From positions 5,022,001 to 5,086,000 of the forward strand of contig NZ_BNEL01000001.1 in assembly GCF_018327685.1 (NCBI RefSeq): a DNA stretch of 64,000 nt, read 5' to 3'. The position numbers and the translations under genes are program-made. Below are positions 25,823 through 34,302 of the stretch, piece after piece; the first letter of the stretch is position 1, and each line of letters starts with the position of its first letter. Origin of the DNA: Streptomyces sp. TS71-3 (GTDB lineage Bacteria; Actinomycetota; Actinomycetes; Streptomycetales; Streptomycetaceae). Below the pieces are notes generated by a model. The model was not told the origin of the DNA and made no database searches. It was given only the letters and a program-made list of their open reading frames with translations.

Positions 25823-27478
25823 ATGGCCTACGACGCAGATGTCATCGTGATCGGTGCGGGCCTGGCCGGGCTCGTGGCGACCGCTGAACTCGTCGAAGAG
25901 GGCCGCCGGGTGATCCTGCTCGACCAGGAGCCGGAGCAGTCCCTCGGTGGTCAGGCGCACTGGTCCTTCGGCGGGTTGTTCTTCGTGGACTCGCCCGAGC
26001 AGAGACGCATGCGGATCAAGGACAGCCACGCCCTCGCGCTCCAGGACTGGATGGGCACCGCCGGCTTCGACCGTGACGAGGATCACTGGCCCAGGCGGTG
26101 GGCCGAGGCCTACGTCGACTTCGCCGCCGGTGAGAAGCGCTCCTGGCTCTTCGAGCAGGGCGTGCGGTTCTTCCCGCTGGTGGGCTGGGCGGAGCGGGGC
26201 GGCTACGACGCCATGGGCCACGGCAACTCGGTGCCCCGCTTCCACATCACCTGGGGCACGGGCCCCGGCCTGCTCGCGCCCTTCGTCCGCCGCGTCAGGG
26301 CGGCCGAGGAGCGGGGCCTGGTCGAGATGAGGTTCCGGCACCGGGTCACCGGCCTGGAGCGCAGCGCGGGCGGGGTCGACACGGTCACCGGCGAGGTCCT
26401 CGACCCCTCGGACATCGAACGCGGCCAGCCCAGCAGCAGGACCGTCACCGGCTCCTTCGAACTGCGCGCCCAGGCGGTGATCGTCACCTCCGGAGGCATC
26501 GGCGGGAACCACGAGCTGGTCCGCGAGCACTGGCCCGAGCGGCTCGGCACGCCCCCGGAGTCGATGGTCGCCGGGGTGCCCGCGCACGTCGACGGGCTGA
26601 TGCTGGGCGTCACCGAACGTGCCGGGGGGCGGCTGATCAACCGCGACCGCATGTGGCACTACACGGAGGGCCTGCGGAACTGGGAGCCCATATGGGAGCA
26701 GCACGGCATACGCATCCTGCCCGGGCCCTCCTCCCTCTGGCTGGACGCCACGGGCAAGCGGCTGCCGGTGCCGCTCTTCCCCGGCTTCGACACCCTGGGC
26801 ACCCTCGACCACATCATGCACTCGGGCCATGACCACACGTGGTTCGTGCTCAACAAGCGGATCATCGCCAAGGAGTTCACGCTCAGCGGCTCCGAGCAGA
26901 ACCCGGACCTGACCGGCCGGTCGGTCCGCGGCGTCGTCGAGCGGGCGCGCGCCGACGTGCCCGGGCCCGTGAAGGCGTTCATGGACAACGGCGCCGACTT
27001 CGTCGTCAAGGAGAACATCCCCGACCTGGTGCGCGGCATGAACGCGCTCACCGAGGAGCCCCTGATCGACGAGGCCGAGCTGCGCCGCACCCTCGTCGCC
27101 CGGGACCGCGAGCTCGCCAACCCCTACACGAAGGACCTTCAGATCACCGCTCTGCGCGGCGCCCGCGCCTACCTCGGCGACCGGCTCATCCGCGCCGTGG
27201 CCCCGCACCGCATCCTGGACCCCGCGGCGGGCCCGCTGATCGCGGTGAAGCTGCACATCCTGACCCGCAAGACGCTCGGCGGCCTGGAGACCGACCTGTC
27301 GGGCCGGGTGCTCACGGACGGCGGCCAGCCGCTGCCCGGCGTCTACGCGGCCGGTGAGGCCGCCGGCTTCGGCGGGGGCGGCCTGCACGGCTACCGCTCC
27401 CTGGAGGGCACCTTCCTCGGCGGCTGCCTCTTCTCGGGGCGCACGGCGGGGCGGGCAGCGGCGCGCGCGGTGGCCTGA
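25823..27478 (+). CDS. FAD-binding dehydrogenase (KsdD/fumarate-reductase-like)
   Basis: A 551-residue flavoprotein. The FAD-binding GxGxxG is near the start (VIVIGAGLAGLVATAELVEEG), and a C-terminal FAD segment reads GVYAAGEAAGFGGGGLHGY and LEGTFLGGCLFSGRTAG. The middle part belongs to the FAD_binding_2 family of 3-ketosteroid-dehydrogenase-like proteins. ATG 25823 lies eight bases from GAGAGGG; ATG 25817 is possible. The substrate is unknown, and no steroid genes are nearby. Confidence 0.88.
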   Translation: MAYDADVIVIGAGLAGLVATAELVEEGRRVILLDQEPEQSLGGQAHWSFGGLFFVDSPEQRRMRIKDSHALALQDWMGTAGFDRDEDHWPRRWAEAYVDFAAGEKRSWLFEQGVRFFPLVGWAERGGYDAMGHGNSVPRFHITWGTGPGLLAPFVRRVRAAEERGLVEMRFRHRVTGLERSAGGVDTVTGEVLDPSDIERGQPSSRTVTGSFELRAQAVIVTSGGIGGNHELVREHWPERLGTPPESMVAGVPAHVDGLMLGVTERAGGRLINRDRMWHYTEGLRNWEPIWEQHGIRILPGPSSLWLDATGKRLPVPLFPGFDTLGTLDHIMHSGHDHTWFVLNKRIIAKEFTLSGSEQNPDLTGRSVRGVVERARADVPGPVKAFMDNGADFVVKENIPDLVRGMNALTEEPLIDEAELRRTLVARDRELANPYTKDLQITALRGARAYLGDRLIRAVAPHRILDPAAGPLIAVKLHILTRKTLGGLETDLSGRVLTDGGQPLPGVYAAGEAAGFGGGGLHGYRSLEGTFLGGCLFSGRTAGRAAARAVA

Positions 27479-27787
27479 GCGCGGGTTCGCGCGGGGGTGC
27501 GGCTGCCGCGCCGTTGTGCCTGCCCGCCGGTGCGCCTGACTCGCCGGGGCCGGCCCGGGGGCGGACCCCGGTAAGTGAGGGGGTGCGGGCGAGCCGAGGC
27601 CCGGGACCCGGGCCTCGGAGTGGAACGCGGCGGCCGTTCCAAGGCGGAGTCTCGGACCGGTCAATTCTTGGTGGGCAAGGCTGAGTTGACACGTGTACGT
27701 ATCGCAGCAGCCTTGACTGGACTCCTCCCTACCGGTTTACTGCGCGTGATCATCTGCTCGCTAGCTGCGTCGTGAGGAAGTTCCGCG
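27479..27787. other. Intergenic region with a distinct low-G+C patch
   Basis: The first 180 bases are ordinary G+C-rich sequence without a gene. From about 27660 to 27775 the composition drops sharply. This patch contains TTGACA (27686-27691) and a possible 34-codon frame, and ends in the GTGAGGAAG ribosome-binding site of the next gene. It is probably the promoter and leader of the gene at 27788. Confidence 0.55.
27671..27775 (+). CDS. Possible 34-residue leader or small peptide with a TTA codon
   Basis: GTG 27671 (or TTG 27686, with AAGG upstream) opens a frame coding for VGKAELTRVRIAAAL and then TGLLPTGLLRVIICSLAAS. This is a basic N-terminus followed by a hydrophobic stretch. It contains a TTA codon (27737-27739), rare in this genome and read by the bldA tRNA. 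The stop overlaps the ribosome-binding site of the next gene, the geometry of a translated leader. There is no homology evidence, and the frame could be chance. Confidence 0.3.
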   Translation: MGKAELTRVRIAAALTGLLPTGLLRVIICSLAAS

Positions 27788-28735
27788 GTGCCCCCACCCC
27801 CGCCTCTCGGTCGCTTGCGCAAGCGCTCCGCCCTCAGTTTCGACGCCGCGCTCGACGACCCCGAACTCGTCGCCGCACGTGCCGCGCTGGCCGCCGGACG
27901 CTGGACCGCCGTCCGCTCGCTGCTCGCCGCGACCGGTGACGACTGGGACCGCAGGGGCCACCGGCTGACCGTCCTCGCGCAGGAGCCCGGGACCGCGGCC
28001 TGGGCAGGGGACTGGCGGCTCACCGAACCGGACTGCGTGGACGCCGCCGTGCTGCTCGCCTGCGCCACCGTCTACCGCGCGCTGGCCGGCAAGGCCCGCC
28101 CCGAGGTGGCCCGCGACGCCTGCCACGAGGCCGCGGTGCTGGCGCCCGCCGACCCCTCGCCCTGGCTCGCGCTGCTCATCCTGGAACGCGCGATCGGCCG
28201 CGAGGAGGACGTGGTCCGGCTCTTCGACGAGGTGCGGCACAGGTACCCGGAGCACCACCACGCCCACCACCTGATGGTGGCCAGGCTCGCCGAGCGCCGC
28301 GCCGACGCGGGCCAGGACCCGCTGCACGAGGTGTACGACTTCGCCTCCTGGGCCGCCGAACAGGCCCCCGCGGACTCGCCGCTGGCGATCCTTCCGGTCG
28401 TCGCGCACGCCGAGCGGTACCGGGTGCTCGCCACCGCGGGCAAGGAGCCCGCGGATCCCGCGGCCTGCGGGCACTGGCTCGGCCGGCGGGCCAGGCTGGT
28501 GATGAAGGCGGCCTTCGACTGGTGGCTGGAGTGGGAGCGCGACGACCACCCGCGCAACCGCGTCGACCTCAACTTCCTCGCGCACGCCAAGTTCTGCGAG
28601 GGGAGACCGGCCGAGGCGGCGGCGCTGTTCCAGCGGATCGGCCCGCACGCCACCCCCGCCCCCTGGTCCTACCCCGACCGGGACCCGTACGAGGCCTTCC
28701 GGGCCGCGCGTGACGCGGCGCTCGGGCCGTCCTGA
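27788..28735 (+). CDS. TPR-like helical repeat protein, function unknown
   Basis: A 315-residue, all-helical, alanine-rich cytoplasmic protein with tetratricopeptide-like helical pairs (ARAALAAGRWTAVRSLLAAT; EAAVLAPADPSPWLALLILE; FLAHAKFCEGRPAEAAALFQ). It is of a kind common in Streptomyces as a hypothetical. GTG 27788 follows GAGGAAG. An unusual A+T-richer leader precedes it. It may be a scaffold, but no partner is evident; the next gene is an amino-acid permease. Confidence 0.8.
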   Translation: MPPPPPLGRLRKRSALSFDAALDDPELVAARAALAAGRWTAVRSLLAATGDDWDRRGHRLTVLAQEPGTAAWAGDWRLTEPDCVDAAVLLACATVYRALAGKARPEVARDACHEAAVLAPADPSPWLALLILERAIGREEDVVRLFDEVRHRYPEHHHAHHLMVARLAERRADAGQDPLHEVYDFASWAAEQAPADSPLAILPVVAHAERYRVLATAGKEPADPAACGHWLGRRARLVMKAAFDWWLEWERDDHPRNRVDLNFLAHAKFCEGRPAEAAALFQRIGPHATPAPWSYPDRDPYEAFRAARDAALGPS

Positions 28736-28849
28736 TCCACCGGGCGCCACCGGATCCCACCCGGCGAACCCCGCGACGACCGGCACAGTCCGGCGGCACC
28801 CCTCCCGCGACAGCCCCGCGCACAGCCCTCCCCGAAAGGACCAACCCCC

Positions 28850-30433
28850 ATGCCGACGGGCACCCCCATACCAGGCAGCGCCGCACGACGGGCGTCCGCC
28901 GCCGGCGCGGCAGCCGGTAGCGGTACCCGCCAGGGCGAGGCGCAGGGCGAGGCGTGCACGCTGCGCTCCGGCCGCCTCGGCACCGCGGGCCTGCTGTTCA
29001 CGGTGCTCGCGGCGACCGCGCCGCTGATGGTGGTCGCCGGCGTGATGCCCGCCACCTTCGAGGTGATCGGCGTCGTCGGGCAGCCGCTGCTCTTCGTGCT
29101 GCTGGGCGTCGTCCTCGCGCTGTTCAGCTTCGGATACGCCGAGCTCAGCCGGCACGTCCACAACGCCGGTGCGTTCTACGCCTACATCTCCCGCGGCCTC
29201 GGAGGCACCGCGGGGTCCGGCGCGGCACTGGTCGCCCTCGTCGCCTACAGCGCGCTCCAGACGGGCGTGTACGGGATCTTCGGGTACGAGGCCCGCGGGC
29301 TGCTCGGCAGCTACCTCGACATCCAGGTGGCCTGGTGGGTGCCGGCCCTGGCGGCGGTGGGCGTGGTGGGGCTGCTGGGCTGGCTGCGGGTCGACTTCAA
29401 CGCCCGGGTGCTCGGTGCGCTGCTGCTCGTCGAGGTGGCGCTCGTCGCCGTCTTCGACCTCTCCGCCGTGCTGCACCCCGGCGCCGAGGGCCTCTCGCTG
29501 CACGCCCTGGACCCGAGCACGCTCACCGGCGCCGGCGTCGGAACGGCCCTGTGCTTCTGCATCGCGGCCTTCCTCGGCTTCGAGCAGGCACCCGTCTACG
29601 CGGAGGAGACCAGGCACTCGCAGACGACCGTGGTCCGGGCGATGTTCCTGGCCGTGGGCTGCGTGGCGATCTTCTTCGCCGTGAGCTCCTGGGCGCTGAC
29701 GGTGGCCGCGGGACCCTCCCGGATCGTGCCGGCCGCCCGCCGGCAGAGTGCCGGGCTGCTGTTCCTGCTGACCAGGTCCGGCCTGGGCGGCACCTTCACC
29801 GACGTGCTGCACCTGCTCTTCGTGACCGGCATCTTCGCGTCCATGCTCAGCTTCCACAACGTCGTCGCGCGGTACGCCTTCGCCATGGGCCGCGAGCGGC
29901 TGCTGCCCCGCGTGTTCGCCCGGACCGGGCGCAGCAGCGGCGCTCCGGTGACCGGTTCGCTGTTGCAGAGTGCGGTCTCCGCCGCGGTCGTCGGGGCGTT
30001 CGCCGTCACGGACCACGGGCCTATCGGCGATCCGACCGCCCCGGTGGCGCACCTGTTCACCTGGATGGCGAACGTCGGCGCGCTCGGTGTGATGCTGCTG
30101 ATGGCCGTGGCCTGCCTCGCCGTGATCGTCTTCTTCGTCCGGCGCGGCGCGGGCCGGGCACAGTTCTGGCGGCTCGCGGCCTCCGCGACGGCCGGCGCGG
30201 CCCTGCTGCTGATCGCGTGCTTCACCGTCAGGGACTTCCACCTGCTGATCGGCTGCCATGCCGGCTCGTCCCTCACCTGGGTGCTGCCGGGGATCATCGC
30301 CCTGGCGGCGGTGGTCGGCCTGGTGCAGGGCGCCGTGCTGCGCAGGGTGCGGCCGGCGGTGCACCACCGGATCGGGCTGAGCAACCAGGCGTTCCAGCTG
30401 GAACGGGTCACGGAGGTCGTCGGCGAGATATGA
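28850..30433 (+). CDS. APC family amino-acid/polyamine permease
   Basis: A 527-residue membrane transporter with 12 predicted hydrophobic segments. After a hydrophilic N-terminus of about 45 residues, the first helix region reads LLFTVLAATAPLMVVAGVMP, followed by YAELSRHVHNAGAFYAYISR, a typical APC helix 2-3 signature. CIAAFLGFEQAPVYAEETRH is the helix 6-8 family signature. AAAGGACC precedes ATG 28850. Probable proton-coupled uptake of an amino acid or amine; specificity is not readable. Confidence 0.92.
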   Translation: MPTGTPIPGSAARRASAAGAAAGSGTRQGEAQGEACTLRSGRLGTAGLLFTVLAATAPLMVVAGVMPATFEVIGVVGQPLLFVLLGVVLALFSFGYAELSRHVHNAGAFYAYISRGLGGTAGSGAALVALVAYSALQTGVYGIFGYEARGLLGSYLDIQVAWWVPALAAVGVVGLLGWLRVDFNARVLGALLLVEVALVAVFDLSAVLHPGAEGLSLHALDPSTLTGAGVGTALCFCIAAFLGFEQAPVYAEETRHSQTTVVRAMFLAVGCVAIFFAVSSWALTVAAGPSRIVPAARRQSAGLLFLLTRSGLGGTFTDVLHLLFVTGIFASMLSFHNVVARYAFAMGRERLLPRVFARTGRSSGAPVTGSLLQSAVSAAVVGAFAVTDHGPIGDPTAPVAHLFTWMANVGALGVMLLMAVACLAVIVFFVRRGAGRAQFWRLAASATAGAALLLIACFTVRDFHLLIGCHAGSSLTWVLPGIIALAAVVGLVQGAVLRRVRPAVHHRIGLSNQAFQLERVTEVVGEI

Positions 30434-30497
30434 CGGATCGCTGACGGATTCCTCCCGGCCCTGGTCCTGCGGTACCGGCGGGTGTTCGAATCGGGGA

Positions 30498-31232
30498 GTG
30501 ACATCAGAACAATCCGCCGACCACGACCGCCAGGGAGCGCCAGTCGGCCGGCGTCTGCTCCTCGGCATGGTCGGTCTGGGCGCGCTGGGCGTGGCGGCGG
30601 CCAAGCCCCTCCAGAACGGCCTGGAGTCGTTCCTCGGCGCGGCGGCCGACAAGGACCCGACCGGTCTGACGGGGCTGCTGCCCAACGGCGGCGGGTTCCG
30701 CTACTACTCGGTCACCGGGTCCGTTCCGACGAAGGGCGAGACGGACTACCGCCTCACCGTCGACGGCCTCGTGGACCACTCCGGCTCCTACAGCCTCGCC
30801 GACCTGCGCGGACTGCCGCAGACCCGGCTGGTGCGCGACGTCCAGTGCGTCACGGGCTGGCGGGTGCCTGGCACCCCGTTCGAGGGGGTGCGGCTCTCCC
30901 ACCTGCTGGACCTGGCCGGTGTGCGGCCGTCGGCGAAGGCCGTGCGGTTCACCTGCTTCGACGGCGCGTACAGCGAGAGCCTCACGATGGCGCAGGCCCG
31001 CCGCGACGACGTCCTCGTCGCCATGCGCATGCAGGACAAGCCGGTCAGCCACGTGCACGGCGGCCCGGTCCGGCTCTACGTGGCGCCCATGTACTTCTAC
31101 AAGTCGGCGAAGTGGCTCTCCGGCATCACGGTCACCGACAAGGTGGAGCCGGGGTACTGGGAGCACTACGGCTACGACGTGGACGGCTGGGTCGGCCGCT
31201 CGAACGGACGTGACGATGCGCCGACCTCCTGA
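30498..31232 (+). CDS. Sulfite-oxidase-type molybdopterin oxidoreductase (MsrP/YedY-like)
   Basis: A 244-residue protein. The N-terminus has a twin-arginine-like signal (VGRRLLLGMVGLGALGVAAA), so it is exported folded. The oxidoreductase-Mo domain contains the molybdenum-ligand cysteine in DVQCVTGWRVPGTPFEG, with later blocks SHVHGGPVRL and YFYKSAKWLSGI. The GTG start follows GGGGA. It overlaps the cytochrome b gene downstream by 17 bases, as in MsrPQ pairs where a haem membrane protein supplies electrons. A role in repair of oxidised methionine, or a related reduction, is inferred. Confidence 0.92.
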   Translation: MTSEQSADHDRQGAPVGRRLLLGMVGLGALGVAAAKPLQNGLESFLGAAADKDPTGLTGLLPNGGGFRYYSVTGSVPTKGETDYRLTVDGLVDHSGSYSLADLRGLPQTRLVRDVQCVTGWRVPGTPFEGVRLSHLLDLAGVRPSAKAVRFTCFDGAYSESLTMAQARRDDVLVAMRMQDKPVSHVHGGPVRLYVAPMYFYKSAKWLSGITVTDKVEPGYWEHYGYDVDGWVGRSNGRDDAPTS

Positions 31233-31950
31233 GGAGACGGGCGGCACCGCCATGGCCGCCGAGGGCGCCACGGCAGCAGGGATCCCCGGGGCTCCCGGGA
31301 TGGCACCGGGCGCCGGGGACGGCACCGCCCGGGAGCGCACCGGCCCCGACGGGCCCCCCACCCGGCTGCGCCGCTTCACCCGCGCCGAGCGCTGGGTGCA
31401 CAGGACCACCGGGCTGCTGATGGGCGTGTGCGTGCTCACCGCTGCCTTCCTCTACATTCCGCAGCTCGCCGAACTGGTCGGGCGCAGGGTCCTGGTGGTC
31501 ACTGTGCACGAGTGGTCGGGACTGCTGCTGCCGGTGCCGCTGCTCGCGGGGCTCGTCTCCCGCGCGCTCCGCGCGGACCTGGGCCGGCTCAACCGCTTCG
31601 CCCCGTACGACCGCAGGTGGCTGCATGCCGTACGGCACCGCGACCCCCGCCCGCAGTCGCGCCCGGCGGGCAAGTTCAACGCGGGGCAGAAGATCTACGC
31701 GGGGTGGATCGCCGGTGCGGTGCTGGTGATGCTCGGCACCGGGCTGCTGATGTGGTTCACCCACCTCTTCCCGCTGGTTCTGCGCATCGGGGCGACATTC
31801 GTGCACGACTGGCTGGCGCTGGCCGTGGGCATCGTCCTCGCCGGGCACATCGCCATGGCCCTGGCCGACCCGGAGGCGCGCCGCGGCATGCGCACGGGGT
31901 GGGTCAGCCGTGCCTGGGCGGAACGCGAACACCGTCTGTGGCGCCCCTGA
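31216..31950 (+). CDS. Cytochrome b561/FdhI-type membrane protein
   Basis: A 244-residue protein. A disordered Ala/Gly/Pro N-terminus of about 50 residues is followed by four membrane helices with histidines placed for haem b ligation (ERWVHRTTGLLMG, VTVHEWSGLLL, FVHDWLALAVG, LAGHIAMALAD). The C-terminus is basic. Start ATG 31216 overlaps the sulfite-oxidase-like gene; ATG 31252 is an alternative that removes 12 residues. It most likely passes quinol electrons to the exported molybdoenzyme. Confidence 0.88.
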   Translation: MRRPPEETGGTAMAAEGATAAGIPGAPGMAPGAGDGTARERTGPDGPPTRLRRFTRAERWVHRTTGLLMGVCVLTAAFLYIPQLAELVGRRVLVVTVHEWSGLLLPVPLLAGLVSRALRADLGRLNRFAPYDRRWLHAVRHRDPRPQSRPAGKFNAGQKIYAGWIAGAVLVMLGTGLLMWFTHLFPLVLRIGATFVHDWLALAVGIVLAGHIAMALADPEARRGMRTGWVSRAWAEREHRLWRP

Positions 31951-31998
31951 CATCCGTCGCGCCGCTGCCGGGCAGGGCACGCTGTTAGCGTCCCCGGC

Positions 31999-32376
31999 GT
32001 GAACGACTCCGTGTACGCAGGCAACGCCGGCAGGGACGGCGCGCTGGACCGGGGCTGGCTGCTGGGGCACTTCAAGCCCCCGTCGGACCCCCGGCACAGC
32101 GCCGACGTGGAGATCAAGTGGGGCGTGCACCCGCGCGGGGACCGGAGGGCGCGGTGGGTGCGCGGCGAGCACCGGACGGCCCTCCTGGTGCTCATCAGCG
32201 GCCGCTTCCGCGTGGAGCTGCCCGACCGCAGCGTGCTGCTGGAGCGCCCGGGTGACTACGTCGTCTGGGGACACGGGGTCGACCACTCCTGGTGGGCCGA
32301 CGAGGAGTCGGTCGTACTGACCGTCCGCTGGCCGTCCGTACCCGGCTACGCCCTGTCCGGGGAGGGCTCCCTGTGA
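31999..32376 (+). CDS. Small cupin-like protein
   Basis: A 125-residue single-domain beta-sandwich protein with a cupin pattern: HRTALLVLISGRFRVELPD, ERPGDYVVWGHGVDHSW and VVLTVRWPS. Metal-binding histidines could be those in WGHGVDHSW. Relatives in Streptomyces are sometimes labelled signal peptidase I, for which no catalytic Ser/Lys or membrane helix is visible here, so that label is not used. The GTG 31999 start lies just after a TTAGCGTC-like -10. Confidence 0.72.
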   Translation: MNDSVYAGNAGRDGALDRGWLLGHFKPPSDPRHSADVEIKWGVHPRGDRRARWVRGEHRTALLVLISGRFRVELPDRSVLLERPGDYVVWGHGVDHSWWADEESVVLTVRWPSVPGYALSGEGSL

Positions 32377-32452
32377 TTGTCTGATCCAGAGCGCCGACCG
32401 CGGCCGGCAGCCCGGTGGCGTGAACCCACTGCTCGTGAAGGTGTGTGATCCG

Positions 32453-33307
32453 GTGTCCCGTGTCGTCGTCACCGGCGGAAGCGGCAAGCTCGGCCGTGCC
32501 GTCGTGCAAGAACTCGTCGACCACGGCTGGGACGTGGTCAACCTCGACCGGGCGGCCCCCGCCGAGCAGCTCTGCCCGTTCGTGAAGGTGGACCTCAGCG
32601 ACTACGGCCAGACCGTCGGCGCGCTCACGGCGGTCGACGACCGCTACGACCGCGTCGACGCCGTGGCCCATCTCGCCGCCGTGCCGGCTCCCGGGCTGCT
32701 GCCGAACACCGCCGTCTTCGAGAACAACATCACGGCGACCCACCACGTCTTCTCCGCGGCACGGCTCGCGGGCATCCGCAACGTGGTCTGGGCGTCGAGC
32801 GAGACGGTGCTCGGCCTGCCCTTCGAGACCCCGCCGCCCTACCTGCCGGTGGACGAGGAGTACCCGGCCCGGCCGGAGAGCAACTACTCGCTGGCCAAGC
32901 ACCTGGAGGAGCAGATGGCCGCCCAGTTCTGCCGGTGGGATCCGGAGCTGAAGATGGTCGGCCTGCGCTTCTCCAACGTGATGGAGGTCCAGGACTACGC
33001 CCGCTTCCCCGGCTTCGAGGCCGACCCGCGGCTGCGCCGCTGGAACCTCTGGTCGTACATCGACGCGCGGGACGGCGCCCAGGCCGTCCGCAAGGGCCTG
33101 GAGTACCAGGGCACGGGCGTGGAGGTCTTCGTCATCGCCAGCCCGGACACGGTGATGTCCACACCGTCCGACGAACTGGCCGCGGCCGAGTTCCCGGGCG
33201 TCGAGGTCCGGGGCGGACTCGGCCGCAACGAATCGCTGATGTCCACCGCGAAGGCCCGTCGCGTGCTCGGCTACGCACCCGGGCACACCTGGCGTAACCA
33301 CGTCTGA
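32453..33307 (+). CDS. NAD-dependent epimerase/dehydratase family protein
   Basis: A 284-residue extended SDR. The dinucleotide motif GGSGKLG begins at residue 8 (SRVVVTGGSGKLGRAVV), HLAAVPAPG follows, and the catalytic tyrosine-lysine pair is in SNYSLAKHLEEQ. FSNVMEVQDYARFPGF is the substrate-side block, as in uronate-dehydrogenase-like or sugar epimerases. GTG 32453 is chosen because it starts right at the first beta strand; the frame also allows GTG 32420. The substrate is unknown. Confidence 0.88.
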   Translation: MSRVVVTGGSGKLGRAVVQELVDHGWDVVNLDRAAPAEQLCPFVKVDLSDYGQTVGALTAVDDRYDRVDAVAHLAAVPAPGLLPNTAVFENNITATHHVFSAARLAGIRNVVWASSETVLGLPFETPPPYLPVDEEYPARPESNYSLAKHLEEQMAAQFCRWDPELKMVGLRFSNVMEVQDYARFPGFEADPRLRRWNLWSYIDARDGAQAVRKGLEYQGTGVEVFVIASPDTVMSTPSDELAAAEFPGVEVRGGLGRNESLMSTAKARRVLGYAPGHTWRNHV

Positions 33308-33319
33308 GCCGGCTCCCCG

Positions 33320-33381
33320 CCGCCGGGCCCGGCCAGCCACCCCGCCGGGCCCGGTCACCGACCGCCGGGCCCGGTCAGCGC
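33320..33381. repeat. Three 20-22-bp tandem units after the epimerase gene
   Basis: CCGCCGGGCCCGG recurs at 33320, 33342 and 33362, followed in two units by TCA(C/G)CG. It begins 13 bases after the epimerase stop and ends about 40 bases before the stop of the convergent GPP34 gene. Confidence 0.7.
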
Positions 33382-33418
33382 CACGGTCCCCTGACGGCCC
33401 CGCCGGCGCGGCGCGCCG

Positions 33419-34027
33419 TCAGGCGAAGCCGCGCCAGACGTTGTCGAAGGCCGCCTCCTCTATGGCGCGGCGCTGCCGCACGGCCTCCAGCTCCATCACG
33501 GCGTCGTTGACGGACGCCAGCACCGCCGTCACCGCCTCCCCGGCCACCTCCGGTGCCTCGACGGCCGGCTCGCCGCCGATCCCCGCGGCCGTGGCGAGGG
33601 TGGCGAGGACGGGCTCGCGGGAGCTCCACCGGTCGACCGCCTGACGGCGCTCATCGGAGTCGGCGAGGACCTGGCGGCCGGCCTGGAGGGGGCCCCAGTG
33701 GCCGCGCTGCCGGGTGAGCACCCCGTCCTGCTCCAGGGCGTCCCTGTACGCGGCGGCCAGGCCGCGGCCACGGCGCCACAGCCAGTCCTCCACCGTTTCG
33801 AACGGCGGCGTGCGTATCAGCGCCGAGGCGGCCGCCGCCAGCAGCGGATCGAAGGAGGCGGGGGCCAGGCCCGGCAGGATGCGGTCGCCCTCCAGCGTCG
33901 CGGCCTCGGCCCGAATGATGTCGATCATCTCGGCTCCGGCGAGCGCCAGCGACAGGTCGCCCTGGGGCACCGGACGGTCGGGTCCCCTGTCGAGACCGAC
34001 GATCATCAGATCCCGCGCTGTACTCAT
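33419..34027 (-). CDS. GPP34/GOLPH3-domain protein
   Basis: A 202-residue, mainly helical protein of the GPP34 family (bacterial relatives of eukaryotic phosphoinositide-binding GOLPH3). Characteristic features: DLSLALAGAEMIDIIRAEAA near residue 25, LPGLAPASFDPLLAAAASAL, then VEDWLWRRGRGLAAAYRDAL and DGVLTRQRGHWGP. GGGGAG lies six bases before ATG 34027. Streptomyces carry many copies of unknown function, often linked to membranes or secondary metabolism. It is convergent with the epimerase gene. Confidence 0.88.
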   Translation of the reverse strand: MSTARDLMIVGLDRGPDRPVPQGDLSLALAGAEMIDIIRAEAATLEGDRILPGLAPASFDPLLAAAASALIRTPPFETVEDWLWRRGRGLAAAYRDALEQDGVLTRQRGHWGPLQAGRQVLADSDERRQAVDRWSSREPVLATLATAAGIGGEPAVEAPEVAGEAVTAVLASVNDAVMELEAVRQRRAIEEAAFDNVWRGFA

Positions 34028-34302
34028 GAACGACTCCCCAAACAGAGGCGAAGACGGTTGGCTCCCCAACGCTGGACCGACCCGGCAGCGGAAGTCTTCC
34101 TGTACCAGCCGACTCTAACGCGCCCGAGCTGGTCACGGCCGGGCCGTATATGACAGGCCGGTGACATTGCACGGCTCCCCGCGGGGGCCGAGGCGGGCGC
34201 GCCGGCGCCCGATCAGGGGCGCGGGTCCGTGACGTGCGGCACCCTCGCGCGGGCGGGGTGGGCGCGTCAGCGCCCTGGTGGGGGCGCGCGGGGCGCCCCT
34301 GA

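Noticed and set aside
27761..30685. A 974-codon minus-strand frame opposite the TPR-like and APC permease genes
   Set aside because: Low-complexity composition without motifs; the plus-strand permease has family signatures and membrane helices.
31999..32376. Signal peptidase I annotation for the small protein
   Set aside because: No membrane helix and no Ser/Lys catalytic motif; the beta-pattern and histidines fit a cupin.
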